The notes under the pieces: model-generated
The model's input: only the letters and a program-made list of their open reading frames with translations
Database searches by the model: none
What the model was told of the DNA's origin: nothing
Made by a program: the position numbers and the translations under genes
Shown: positions 1-6,145 of the stretch, in pieces
How positions within the stretch are numbered: the stretch's first letter is position 1
Layout of the letters: every line of letters starts with the position of its first letter
Assembly (NCBI GenBank): GCA_027074805.1
Contig: JALTCK010000157.1
Location: 1-14,895 of the forward strand
Origin: Thermococcus sp.
Lineage (GTDB): Archaea > Methanobacteriota_B > Thermococci > Thermococcales > Thermococcaceae
DNA length: 14,895 nucleotides
Reading direction: 5' to 3'

Positions 1-29
1 AAACACACCTCACAGATTGGCGCCTTCAT
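1..29 (-). CDS. N-terminus of a leftward gene with a Cys-x2-Cys pair (partial)
   Basis: Only the first nine codons lie in the window; they read MKAPICEVC on the minus strand. A very strong ribosome binding site (GGAGGTGA, plus-strand 34-41) sits four bases before the ATG, so the start is well supported. The Cys-Glu-Val-Cys pair suggests the first half of a small zinc knuckle or ribbon. I have a weak recollection of Thermococcales KH-domain (NusA-like) proteins that begin this way, but nine residues cannot decide this. The gene has its own promoter region (TATA at 89-98) and is probably separate from the HD gene upstream. Confidence 0.7.
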
Positions 30-58
30 CCGCTCACCTCCCTCGCTTGAAGAATGAC

Positions 59-79
59 ATTAAAGGGCTAACCCTTAAT
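59..79. repeat. imperfect inverted repeat in the leader of the first gene
   Basis: ATTAAAGGG (59-67) and CCCTTAAT (72-79) are complementary apart from one extra A, with a 4-base spacer. The repeat lies between the presumed TATA box (89-98) and the start codon at 29, so it could be a hairpin in the 5' leader or an operator near the transcription start. No known factor motif is recognised. Confidence 0.35.
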
Positions 80-88
80 TCCGGGAGG

Positions 89-98
89 CATTTAAAAA
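89..98 (-). promoter_or_regulatory. TATA box of the leftward gene starting at 29
   Basis: The minus strand reads TTTTTAAATG here. A transcription start about 25 nt downstream would fall near position 68, giving a leader of about 40 nt that includes the GGAGGTGA site. Identified from AT-richness and spacing only. Confidence 0.45.
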
Positions 99-111
99 CC
101 TTATTATGGGA

Positions 112-128
112 GAAAACCGGCAAAAAGT
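112..128 (-). terminator. T-rich terminator after the HD-domain gene
   Basis: Directly after the stop codon of the HD gene the minus strand has ACTTTTTG followed by GGTTTTC. Thermococcales transcription commonly stops at short U-runs without a strong hairpin, which fits here. Confidence 0.4.
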
Positions 129-749
129 TCAGATTTCGCCCTCTATTTCGCGCCTTATACGCTCGATGAACTCAACGGTGAAGCGGTGCCTCTCCTCGGC
201 GAGCCTCTTGGCGGTTTTGGTGTACATCAAATCCCTCAGCTTCAGTATCTTCTCTTCGAAGTGGGCCAGTGAATCCTCGATGCTCCTCCCGTGCTCGCCG
301 GAGTACATGAAAACCCTCGCGACGCCTATAGCGCCTATAGCATCGAGCTTGTCGGCGTCGCTGAGTATCTTTGCCTCCAGCGTTTCAGGTTCCGGTCCGC
401 GGGAGAAGCGGTGTGCCTCAATGGCGTGCGCAACTGCCTCAACCTTCTCCTCCGAGTAGCCGATGCTCCTGAGGAAGTGCCTCGCTATCCTCGAACCTTC
501 AGCGGCGTGGTCCTCAACCTTTCCTGCGCTCTCAAGGGGCCTCGCGACGTCGTGGAGGAGAGCCGCTAAGGCGAGAACCTCAAGGTCAGCTCCTTCCTCC
601 TTACCTATGTGAAGGCAGAGGTTGAAGACGCGCTCGACATGACTGAAGCCGTGAGTTCCCTCCCTCTCGAAGAAGTGACTCGCGTACTCCCTTGTGCGTT
701 CTATTAACTCGATGCTCCTGGGGTCGCTTATTAAGTCTCTAAGGTTCAC
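129..749 (-). CDS. HD-domain metal-dependent phosphohydrolase
   Basis: A 206-residue HD-superfamily protein, predicted to be a cytoplasmic metal-dependent phosphohydrolase. The ligand set is visible in order: His37 in GFSHVERV, His66-Asp67 in LLHDVARP, His81 in the VEDHAAEGSRIA helix, His108 and His113 in HAIEAHRF, and Asp131/Asp133 in SDADKLDAIG. This arrangement matches the bacterial and archaeal YedJ/YpgQ-like group, some of which hydrolyse nucleotides; the substrate here cannot be read from sequence. Translation starts at a GTG with GGTGA four bases upstream. It lies only 32 nt downstream of the DUF2226-like gene on the same strand with no T-run between, so it may be the last gene of the roadblock operon, although a link in function is not shown. 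The family assignment is firm; the substrate is unknown. Confidence 0.9.
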   Translation of the reverse strand: MNLRDLISDPRSIELIERTREYASHFFEREGTHGFSHVERVFNLCLHIGKEEGADLEVLALAALLHDVARPLESAGKVEDHAAEGSRIARHFLRSIGYSEEKVEAVAHAIEAHRFSRGPEPETLEAKILSDADKLDAIGAIGVARVFMYSGEHGRSIEDSLAHFEEKILKLRDLMYTKTAKRLAEERHRFTVEFIERIRREIEGEI

Positions 750-781
750 ACTCTCACCGGACGGTAGAGACTTGAAGGTTG

Positions 782-1441
782 TTAAAAGCCTTTCTCAACT
801 TTCCTCTTTTCCTTCACAAGCTCAAGACCTTCGCGAAGAAGATCTGTCTTACGAACGGTGTCCTCTGGAGAGAACTCATGGGGACTCCCTACGGTATACT
901 TACCATCCTTTAATAGATGGCCAGTTTCACGGAGGATGTCTCTAATGGCATCATCCCCGCGGTAATCCGAGCCCTTAATAGCCCTCGCAGCTTTCACAAG
1001 CCCGCTTTCCACGTATATTTCCCAGGCTTTTGAGCCATCCTGTATCTCTACCCCTCCACTGTAAACTCCAAGAAGAGCCAGGAATGACTCAAGATCGCGT
1101 CCAGATTTAGAGGGAACTCCAACTAATGTAACATATGTACCTGGGTGGGCCTTAAGGATACCCTCAACGTCCGCTTCGTAAAGTTCAACAGCCCCGATTA
1201 AATTGCGCCTCACTGCGTCGAATATCTCACGAAAGGCCTCATCTCCGCTGATTGAAGAATTTTCCAGTACCTCCTCCACCAAAGACCCGACTATTTTTCC
1301 CTTTTTGACGAGGGCATACCCAATTTTAAGTCCGGATTCGCTTTTCCACGCTATTTTGAGATAGCCTTCACGTACCTTTCCGGCGAGTTCCAGTGGGTCA
1401 CTGAAATCCGTTATGACATCAATGTATTTTCCCGGAAGCAT
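782..1441 (-). CDS. DUF2226/PATAN-like two-module protein
   Basis: A 219-residue soluble protein whose overall look fits the archaeal DUF2226 family (recalled, not searched). Two related modules can be seen. Residues about 20-90 have a GYLKI strand, then GYALVKKGKIVGSLVEE, a helix with DEAFREIFDAV, and a GAVELYEAD strand. Residues about 125-200 repeat this pattern, with SGGVEI, a WEIYVESGLVKAARAIKG strand pair, a DDAIRDILRE helix and a GKYTVG strand. This strand-strand-helix plan resembles PATAN/DUF4388 modules of bacterial signalling proteins, which often occur with roadblock and small-GTPase genes. The C-terminus is a charged helix. The ATG start has a perfect GGAGGTGG site. It follows the roadblock gene by 36 nt in the same operon, which supports a signalling or scaffold role. 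The biochemical function is unknown. Confidence 0.75.
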   Translation of the reverse strand: MLPGKYIDVITDFSDPLELAGKVREGYLKIAWKSESGLKIGYALVKKGKIVGSLVEEVLENSSISGDEAFREIFDAVRRNLIGAVELYEADVEGILKAHPGTYVTLVGVPSKSGRDLESFLALLGVYSGGVEIQDGSKAWEIYVESGLVKAARAIKGSDYRGDDAIRDILRETGHLLKDGKYTVGSPHEFSPEDTVRKTDLLREGLELVKEKRKVEKGF

Positions 1442-1477
1442 TCAAACCACCTCCAAAATCTAAAACCTAAAGGAAGC

Positions 1478-1831
1478 TCAGAGCATTGAAGCAACCTTCT
1501 GAGCGTTCCTCTTTATGTAGATCCTGACAAGGCCGAGATTGACCTTTGGATCCGTAAGAACCGTTAGGACAGCGTTTTCACCGGCCTCGACGGTTATGAT
1601 TTTTCCCTTAGGTGACTCAAGCGTCACCATATCAATTGCCTCTTCGTGGAACACTTCCTTGGATACGTTGAGTGAGGTACCGTAGATGGTAGCCACCATC
1701 GCCGCCACATTCTCAACGTCAATAGTCCTGTCGCTGGCCTGTCCTTCGATTAGGAGTCCATCCTTGCTAACAACGGCGATCCCTCTAACCCCATCAACCC
1801 TCAGAAGTTCGGCAATAACATTCTCAAACAT
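1478..1831 (-). CDS. roadblock/LC7-domain protein
   Basis: A 117-residue single-domain protein of the roadblock/LC7 (MglB-like) family. Typical features are an N-terminal helix, the strand pair GIAVVSKDGLLIEG (residues 17-30), a long central helix with VAAMVATIYGTS (42-53), strands MVTLESPKGKIITVEAGENA and VLTVLTDPKVNLG, and a C-terminal helix. In bacteria and eukaryotes such proteins dimerise and regulate or scaffold Ras-like GTPases. No small GTPase gene lies in this window. The ATG is preceded by GGTGAT, which overlaps the stop codon of the upstream gene six bases away, so the two genes are translationally linked. It is the middle gene of a three- or four-gene operon. A second roadblock-like domain is encoded divergently at the end of the 2449-3699 gene. 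Confidence 0.88.
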   Translation of the reverse strand: MFENVIAELLRVDGVRGIAVVSKDGLLIEGQASDRTIDVENVAAMVATIYGTSLNVSKEVFHEEAIDMVTLESPKGKIITVEAGENAVLTVLTDPKVNLGLVRIYIKRNAQKVASML

Positions 1832-1837
1832 TTCCCA

Positions 1838-2317
1838 TCACCCCAGTATTAACATGTCGACCTCAACGTGCTTTTCATTAACCCGTATCTCCTTTATGAG
1901 AACGTTCTTCCCCGAGAACTTTTTGATAGCAACGGCGATTGCGTTCGCCATTGGATAGAGGACGGGTTTCATTCCCTTCTTTTCAAGTAGCTGGAGGGCG
2001 TAAAGATCCATAGGATTCTCGAGCTTCAGCGTGACCTTGTTCCCGTCCACGTCTATCTCGCCATTCTCTGCAAAGCCGAAGGTGTTTATCATAACCTCCG
2101 TGAAGCGGTTGAGCAGTTCCTGCGGGTCGCTGCTGCCCTCAAAGTTAAGTCCGTACTCCTCCATCATTGTGTTGAGGAGTTCCTCCCCTATGGAATTCCC
2201 AAGCCCCTTGGCTCCAGCCCCTAGAACCTTGTAGATTCCATACAGTATCAAATTGTTCACTTTAGTTGCCATTTCTTCAGACCTCTCATTCATTCTCTCC
2301 ACGACCTTCGCCTCCAT
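1838..2317 (-). CDS. conserved-looking unknown alpha/beta protein, first gene of the roadblock operon
   Basis: A 159-residue protein that I do not recognise. The N-terminal half is helical and charged, with a glycine-rich turn (LGAGAKGLGNSIGEELLNTM, about residues 33-52). The C-terminal half alternates strands and helices (GEIDVDGNKVTLKLENP; a MANAIAVAIKKF helix; VLIKEIRVNEKHVEVDMLIL at the end). The layout faintly recalls V4R/HNOB-like small-molecule binding domains, but the similarity is too weak to claim. I chose the ATG at 2317 because GGTGA lies six bases upstream; a GTG two codons earlier would sit directly on that site. It is six bases upstream of the roadblock gene and shares its divergent promoter region with the transposase/roadblock fusion gene, so a role in the same signalling module is a reasonable inference. 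Confidence 0.75.
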   Translation of the reverse strand: MEAKVVERMNERSEEMATKVNNLILYGIYKVLGAGAKGLGNSIGEELLNTMMEEYGLNFEGSSDPQELLNRFTEVMINTFGFAENGEIDVDGNKVTLKLENPMDLYALQLLEKKGMKPVLYPMANAIAVAIKKFSGKNVLIKEIRVNEKHVEVDMLILG

Positions 2318-2364
2318 TTTCACTCACCCGAAGGATCATCCCATGTTGCTAAGGGATATTTGAG

Positions 2365-2374
2365 TTTTTAAAAG
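2365..2374 (-). promoter_or_regulatory. TATA box of the roadblock operon
   Basis: The minus strand reads TTTTAAAAAC. A start about 25 nt downstream would fall near 2343-2347, about 30 nt before the ATG at 2317, and leaves the GGTGA site in the leader. The box lies only about 40 bp from the opposing TATA box of the divergent gene, so one regulator could control both. Confidence 0.5.
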
Positions 2375-2412
2375 ATTTACGACAATATGCTCGATAATTA
2401 TTTCGTTTACGT

Positions 2413-2423
2413 TATTATAAAAG
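2413..2423 (+). promoter_or_regulatory. TATA box of the HTH/roadblock fusion gene
   Basis: TATTATAAAAG lies about 30 bp before the ATG at 2449. Transcription would begin at about 2443-2449, so the message may be leaderless, which fits the absence of a ribosome binding site before that ATG. A second AT-rich element, CTATAAATAAG (2453-2463), and GGGGGGAT (2467-2474) upstream of an in-frame GTG at 2479 offer an alternative start ten codons later. Confidence 0.5.
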
Positions 2424-2448
2424 GGATGGAAACTCTTTAATTTGTTTA

Positions 2449-3699
2449 ATGCCTATAAATAAGTCTGGGGGGATTTGTGTGGTAATTACAAACTCAGATG
2501 TCAAAAGAATTTTGGAACTGAAAAAACAAGGCGTCACCGTAGAAGAGATAGCAGCCATATACTCCATAACCCCTCGGAGAGTGTATCAAATACTGAAAAC
2601 GCAGAAAATCAAAAAACGCGGCAGACCCCCCAAAGAGGTGGATTCAAGAGTGGTGTCAAGGGTTATAACCCTTAGAAAAGAAGGATTTAGTATCTCTAAC
2701 ATCCAGAAGATTCTCAATAAAGAGGGTATTTCCCTATCACAGTACATGATATGGAAAATCATTAAAGAGCATTTGAACTGCAAGAGCAGGGGGGAGTGCA
2801 GACTCAAATATGAGATGAGACGAAGAATCAACTACATAAGCAGGAGGTTTCACATAGTTTATCTGGACATACTGAAGGCCAAGATCAACGACGAGAGACT
2901 GACCCTGTTTTTGGTAGTGGATGTGAACAATTGCAGGGTCCTTGAACTCACGCAAGCTCCCGCGATAACACTTGATTGGGTTATTTCAAAGCTGAAGAGC
3001 GAGTACTTTAAAACGCTCGACCTCCGGAGCCTGTTCATTGTCATCTACCCCGTTCCCCCCATGGCCCCCACCAGAACGGACAGAAACAAACTTATAAAGT
3101 TCCTCAAAAGAAAAGGCGTCAGGTACATATGGGCGGAAGGGCTGATTGGCAAAGATGTAAGCGAGTGCAGAAACAGACTATCCAGAAAGGTTTTTAAGCA
3201 TTTGAATGAAGAAGCCGGACACAAAACACTAAAGGAGCTACTGGATATCGGAAAGAATATCATAGAGACGGAATGCAGGAGACTGTTATTCTTATTCGAG
3301 GATGGAAGTGGTGAGAGTATGAGACTACAAGTATTCGATAAACTCAAGATGTTGTTGAATGGGAAGAAAGGCTCCGAGGATATACAGAACGACATCGAGG
3401 GCCTGATGAAAAAATACAGATTTGAAAAGGTACTGTACACGACCTCGGAAGGACTACCCATACTAGGAACTTTTGAGGACAACGATCTGTTAGCAGCCCA
3501 AGTTCCAGAACTATTAAAAGCATTAAATCGGCTGGAACCTTCCCCGACATATACAATCAAAACGGCAGATGGATCCGGCATGTTCTTCATCGTTGAGATC
3601 ACGCCAGAGGTACTCCTCTTCGCCAAGGGAGCGCGAGAGCTCTCATCCAATGAGATACAGTGGCTGATCGAAGACGTGAAGTCTAATCTGGGAATTTAG
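2449..3699 (+). CDS. HTH/degenerate DDE-transposase-like protein with C-terminal roadblock-like domain
   Basis: A 416-residue mosaic. Residues 16-50 form a helix-turn-helix of the transposase/resolvase type (VEEIAAIYSITPRRVYQIL). A basic AT-hook-like KKRGRPPK follows (55-62), then a second HTH (66-107). Residues 134-250 resemble a retroviral-integrase-like core: a strand ending YLD (Asp140), the hairpin LTLFLVVDVNNCRVLEL, and a helix bearing Glu239 before RNRLSRKVFKHL. Where active enzymes carry the second Asp (usually SDNG) this protein has IYPVPP, so catalysis is probably lost. After a helical linker, residues 312-416 look like a roadblock domain (VLYTTSEGLPILG, LLAAQVPELLKAL, FFIVEITPEVLLFAKG). 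Base composition looks more A-rich than the neighbours in the first two thirds. No flanking inverted repeats are visible, and the stop codon overlaps that of the convergent gene by four bases. I infer a domesticated transposase acting as a DNA-binding regulator. Start at 2449 (possibly leaderless) or 2479. Confidence 0.8.
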   Translation: MPINKSGGICVVITNSDVKRILELKKQGVTVEEIAAIYSITPRRVYQILKTQKIKKRGRPPKEVDSRVVSRVITLRKEGFSISNIQKILNKEGISLSQYMIWKIIKEHLNCKSRGECRLKYEMRRRINYISRRFHIVYLDILKAKINDERLTLFLVVDVNNCRVLELTQAPAITLDWVISKLKSEYFKTLDLRSLFIVIYPVPPMAPTRTDRNKLIKFLKRKGVRYIWAEGLIGKDVSECRNRLSRKVFKHLNEEAGHKTLKELLDIGKNIIETECRRLLFLFEDGSGESMRLQVFDKLKMLLNGKKGSEDIQNDIEGLMKKYRFEKVLYTTSEGLPILGTFEDNDLLAAQVPELLKALNRLEPSPTYTIKTADGSGMFFIVEITPEVLLFAKGARELSSNEIQWLIEDVKSNLGI

Positions 3700-4511
3700 G
3701 ATCGTTTTATGAAGTACCCAGTGATCTCCTTTAAAAGTTCAACCATTCTCGTGTGAACCCCAAGGGAGATGCCGTCCACTGTGGGGGCCAGCTTCTTTGA
3801 GACGCCGTCTATCAGCCCGGCATCCACCATGGCATTAACGGCCTTCTCCTCGTCCCAATCTGCCAGCAGGTTTCTTCCCACTTCAATCGACGCCTCTGCG
3901 ATGAGTCCGTAGGCGCCCCAGTTCGAGACGGCTGAGAGGACAAGCCCGTCGGTCTCAACCACACTCGCTATCCTCTCTCCATGGGGAACGTACCGCTCCA
4001 CGAGTTCCCTTATCTTTCCCATGCCCGCCTCGTTGCCGCCGTCGCCGATTCCTATGGTTGGAATTCCAAGTTCCCTGGCCTTGAGAACTGCCCAGTCAAA
4101 GGCCTCTCTCCTCATTTCAAGCCCGCTCATTGAGTAATACCTTCCATCGGCGGCCCTTCCAGGAGTTTCGACCGCAATCACAAGGGAGTACCCGCTTAAG
4201 TCGGGTTTTTCCGCAAGCTCAACCCCAAAGCGCTTCAAAGCCCTTCCAGCCTCCGAATAAGTCAGGACTTCGGCCTTCCCTCCGAGGGCTTCAACGGCCT
4301 TAGCGAGCGCCAGCGCCCCAGGCGGTCCGTCCGTCTCTGGAATCATGTCAGGCGGTATCGGAAAGCCGGTGACGATGAGAATTCTTGCATAATTATCCAA
4401 AAACATCCTTGCAGAATTATGTAAAAAATTGGGGTTTGCCCGTCTGTAGTCGAGGTAAACTCCGAGGACACCACGGTTCCCAACGTCGGTGTTTATAAGA
4501 TGGGCTATCAT
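3696..4511 (-). CDS. DUF4392 / D-glutamate cyclase-like protein
   Basis: A 271-residue protein resembling the DUF4392 family, whose vertebrate mitochondrial member is D-glutamate cyclase, converting D-glutamate to 5-oxo-D-proline. Conserved-looking blocks are TGFPIPPDMIPETDGPPGA (48-66), VIAVETPGRAADGRYYSMSG (111-130), GIGDGGNEAGMGK (154-166) and SNWGAYGLIAEA (196-207). Glycine-rich loops and acidic residues in the first and third blocks suggest a phosphate- or metal-binding site. A role in D-glutamate or another small carboxylate in this archaeon is inference. It is the last gene of a four-gene operon, three bases after the 58-aa gene. At the 3' end its stop codon overlaps the stop of the convergent fusion gene (3696-3699). 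The family call is fairly confident; the reaction is not. Confidence 0.8.
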   Translation of the reverse strand: MIAHLINTDVGNRGVLGVYLDYRRANPNFLHNSARMFLDNYARILIVTGFPIPPDMIPETDGPPGALALAKAVEALGGKAEVLTYSEAGRALKRFGVELAEKPDLSGYSLVIAVETPGRAADGRYYSMSGLEMRREAFDWAVLKARELGIPTIGIGDGGNEAGMGKIRELVERYVPHGERIASVVETDGLVLSAVSNWGAYGLIAEASIEVGRNLLADWDEEKAVNAMVDAGLIDGVSKKLAPTVDGISLGVHTRMVELLKEITGYFIKRS

Positions 4512-4514
4512 CGC

Positions 4515-4691
4515 TCATTCCTCTTCGTAGACGACGATTCTAACTTTCCTGCCCTTCACAGCCTCCTTGAGCTTCCACCACAGCTCCGTCGGCTCTTCGC
4601 TCCTGTGGGTCAGCTCGTGGCCGTTCTCCATCTTAACCTTCTTCTTCTCGTACTTCAAAAAAACACCGCTTTCATTGAATACTTCCCTCAT
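4515..4691 (-). CDS. 58-residue basic small protein in the FtsZ-like/HAD operon
   Basis: A short gene of 58 codons plus stop. The product begins MREVFNESGVFLKYEKKKVK and ends RKVRIVVYEEE; it has a central NGHELTHRSEEPTELWWKLK stretch with two adjacent tryptophans and appears to be a small beta-helix-beta domain with no membrane segment. The ATG overlaps the TGA of the HAD gene (ATGA, 4688-4691), a classical translational-coupling arrangement, and its stop lies three bases before the start of the DUF4392 gene. These junctions and the clean reading frame are the evidence that it is real. I do not recognise a family. Confidence 0.72.
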   Translation of the reverse strand: MREVFNESGVFLKYEKKKVKMENGHELTHRSEEPTELWWKLKEAVKGRKVRIVVYEEE

Positions 4692-5332
4692 TTTTCTCCC
4701 CCCAGGATTTTTCTAAGCTCGTGAAGGGTTCTTATTTCATAGTCTGCCATATGGTAGCCGGGTTCTCCATCGCGGTTTATCCAGACCGCCGTCATTCCAA
4801 CGTTCTTCGCGCCGTAAACGTCCTGGCTGAGGGAGTCCCCCACCATCAAAGCCTCCGCCGGCTGGACGCCGAGTGTCTCGAGGGCGTGCAGGAAGATTTT
4901 TGGTTCCGGTTTTATCGCCTTAACGTCCTCCCTCGTGACGATTACATCGAAGTAGCCGCTCAAACCGATGAGTTCAAGCTTGAGCTTCTGATAGGCAGGC
5001 CCGCTGGTGATGACGCCGAGTTTGTAGCCCTCGTCCTTGAGCCACTCGAGGGTTGGAACCGTGTCGGGGTAAACGCGGAGCTTGTGGGGGTAGCTCTTCA
5101 TCAGCTCATCATAGTCCATGTCGAGGTCGAAGAGCCTGAAGAAGAAGTTCCAGTCGTGCCAGTCGTAGGTGTCCCTCCTGCTGAATATCTCACTGAGAAA
5201 GCGCTCCCTGGCACTCTCTCTGTCGATTCCAAGCTTCTTCGAGAGCCTCTCGTAGACCTGCGGCAGGAACAGCTCTATAAGGGGCATCTCCGTTAGCAGG
5301 GTCCCGTCTATGTCGAAGAACACCGCCTTCAT
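4688..5332 (-). CDS. HAD-superfamily phosphatase
   Basis: A 214-residue haloacid-dehalogenase hydrolase with the usual motifs in order: DIDGT (nucleophile Asp7, acid Asp9), VITSG (Ser110), KPEP (Lys141), and VGDSLSQD (Asp166, Asp171). A helical cap lies at about residues 15-85. The size and the tail KIFLHALETLGVQPAEALMV fit the archaeal TIGR02253-like group of small phosphatases; the substrate cannot be deduced. I place the start at the ATG at 5332, because it leads straight into the first strand and has GGTGA overlapping the stop of the upstream FtsZ-like gene four bases away; an upstream ATG at 5371 would add 13 residues inside that gene. It overlaps the next gene by four bases (ATGA). Cotranscription with its neighbours is strongly suggested. 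Confidence 0.9.
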   Translation of the reverse strand: MKAVFFDIDGTLLTEMPLIELFLPQVYERLSKKLGIDRESARERFLSEIFSRRDTYDWHDWNFFFRLFDLDMDYDELMKSYPHKLRVYPDTVPTLEWLKDEGYKLGVITSGPAYQKLKLELIGLSGYFDVIVTREDVKAIKPEPKIFLHALETLGVQPAEALMVGDSLSQDVYGAKNVGMTAVWINRDGEPGYHMADYEIRTLHELRKILGGEK

Positions 5333-5336
5333 GCTA

Positions 5337-6092
5337 TCACCACTTCTTGACCAGTAGTGCGAGTATCTCAACCTCCCTGTCGAGGTTCTCGTCGATTATG
5401 ACACCCCAGATTATGTCCTTTTCGGAGAGTATCTCCTGGAAGTTCTTAAGGATTCTGTGGGCATTCATGAGGGGAAACTCCTTCCCAACGAGGATGCCTA
5501 TAAGTCCGCGCTCCCAGACCCCCCAGTGCCAGCTGAAGTCCACCTTGCGGAGGAGGCGGAGGATTCCAACGTTTCCGCCCTTTATCATGTTGAACAGGTC
5601 AGCGTAGTCTATGTTCACGAGCATCTGGCTCTCTAAGTAGTAGTGCAGGCGGGAGAACATCTCCGCTATATGCCGCGAGGCGGCGTGAAAGGCCGTCGCA
5701 AGGGGTTCGTCAGGTCCGGTAAAGAAGTCCCACAGAGAGTCATAGAAGACCGTCTCAAACTCGTCCGCCCAGGGCGGCTTATCCTCCCGGACAAGTTCCC
5801 TCCGCGGGGTGAGGACGTAGGCGAGCTTTATTGTGTCGGAGGGAACGCTCTCAGTTATTATGCGGCGGACGAGGTGGTTTGCCTCCTTGTCCTCGAAAAT
5901 GAGCCAGAGGAATGTGTTCTTGGGGAGGCGGGAAAAGAAGTCGCGGAGCTTTTTCTCGTAGGTTTTGGCGCGGGGCATGAGGAGATAGGCGGGGTTAACC
6001 GTAACCCTAACAGTCCCATCGGCGCTTATGCTGTTGACGATTCGAGCGCCCGCGTTCCCTATTCCAACGAACAGGTGGGTAAATGATTCCAT
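5337..6092 (-). CDS. short FtsZ/tubulin-like protein lacking the glycine-rich GTPase signature
   Basis: A 251-residue protein that aligns by eye to the FtsZ/tubulin fold. It starts with a nucleotide-loop-like LFVGIGNAGARIV (8-19). In the second half LVNIDYADLFNMIKGGNVGIL (158-178) parallels the FtsZ NVDFADV...GGVAMIG region, and GLIGILVGKE plus EKDIIWGVIIDENLDREVEILAL (about 196-246) parallels the end of the FtsZ C-terminal domain. The tubulin signature GGGTGTG is absent: the matching place reads FLWLIFEDKEANHLVRRI (61-78). The protein is much shorter than FtsZ or CetZ (about 350-400 residues). Hence GTP hydrolysis and normal polymerisation are doubtful. The ATG at 6092 is preceded by AGGGG; a GTG two codons earlier is possible. 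It is the first gene of the operon with the HAD and DUF4392 genes, 53 nt after the HPS-PHI gene, with T-rich sequence between. Confidence 0.7.
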   Translation of the reverse strand: MESFTHLFVGIGNAGARIVNSISADGTVRVTVNPAYLLMPRAKTYEKKLRDFFSRLPKNTFLWLIFEDKEANHLVRRIITESVPSDTIKLAYVLTPRRELVREDKPPWADEFETVFYDSLWDFFTGPDEPLATAFHAASRHIAEMFSRLHYYLESQMLVNIDYADLFNMIKGGNVGILRLLRKVDFSWHWGVWERGLIGILVGKEFPLMNAHRILKNFQEILSEKDIIWGVIIDENLDREVEILALLVKKW

Positions 6093-6145
6093 CGCCACCC
6101 CTAAAAGGAAAATAAAGGCGGACGTTCATATCCTTTTCGGTTCGC

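Noticed and set aside
3045..3650. 201-codon serine-rich frame antisense to the fusion gene
   Set aside because: Composition is typical of reverse-complement translation; the sense strand has clear HTH and roadblock-like segments.
2324..3699. Active insertion sequence around the transposase-like gene
   Set aside because: No terminal inverted repeats or target duplications were visible, the second catalytic residue is missing, and both ends abut host genes closely.
4721..5296. 191-codon frame antisense to the HAD gene
   Set aside because: The HAD gene has all four motifs on the minus strand; this frame has none.
5330..5371. Upstream ATG giving the HAD protein 13 more residues
   Set aside because: It lies inside the FtsZ-like gene and lacks a good ribosome binding site, whereas the ATG at 5332 has GGTGA and leads into the first HAD strand.
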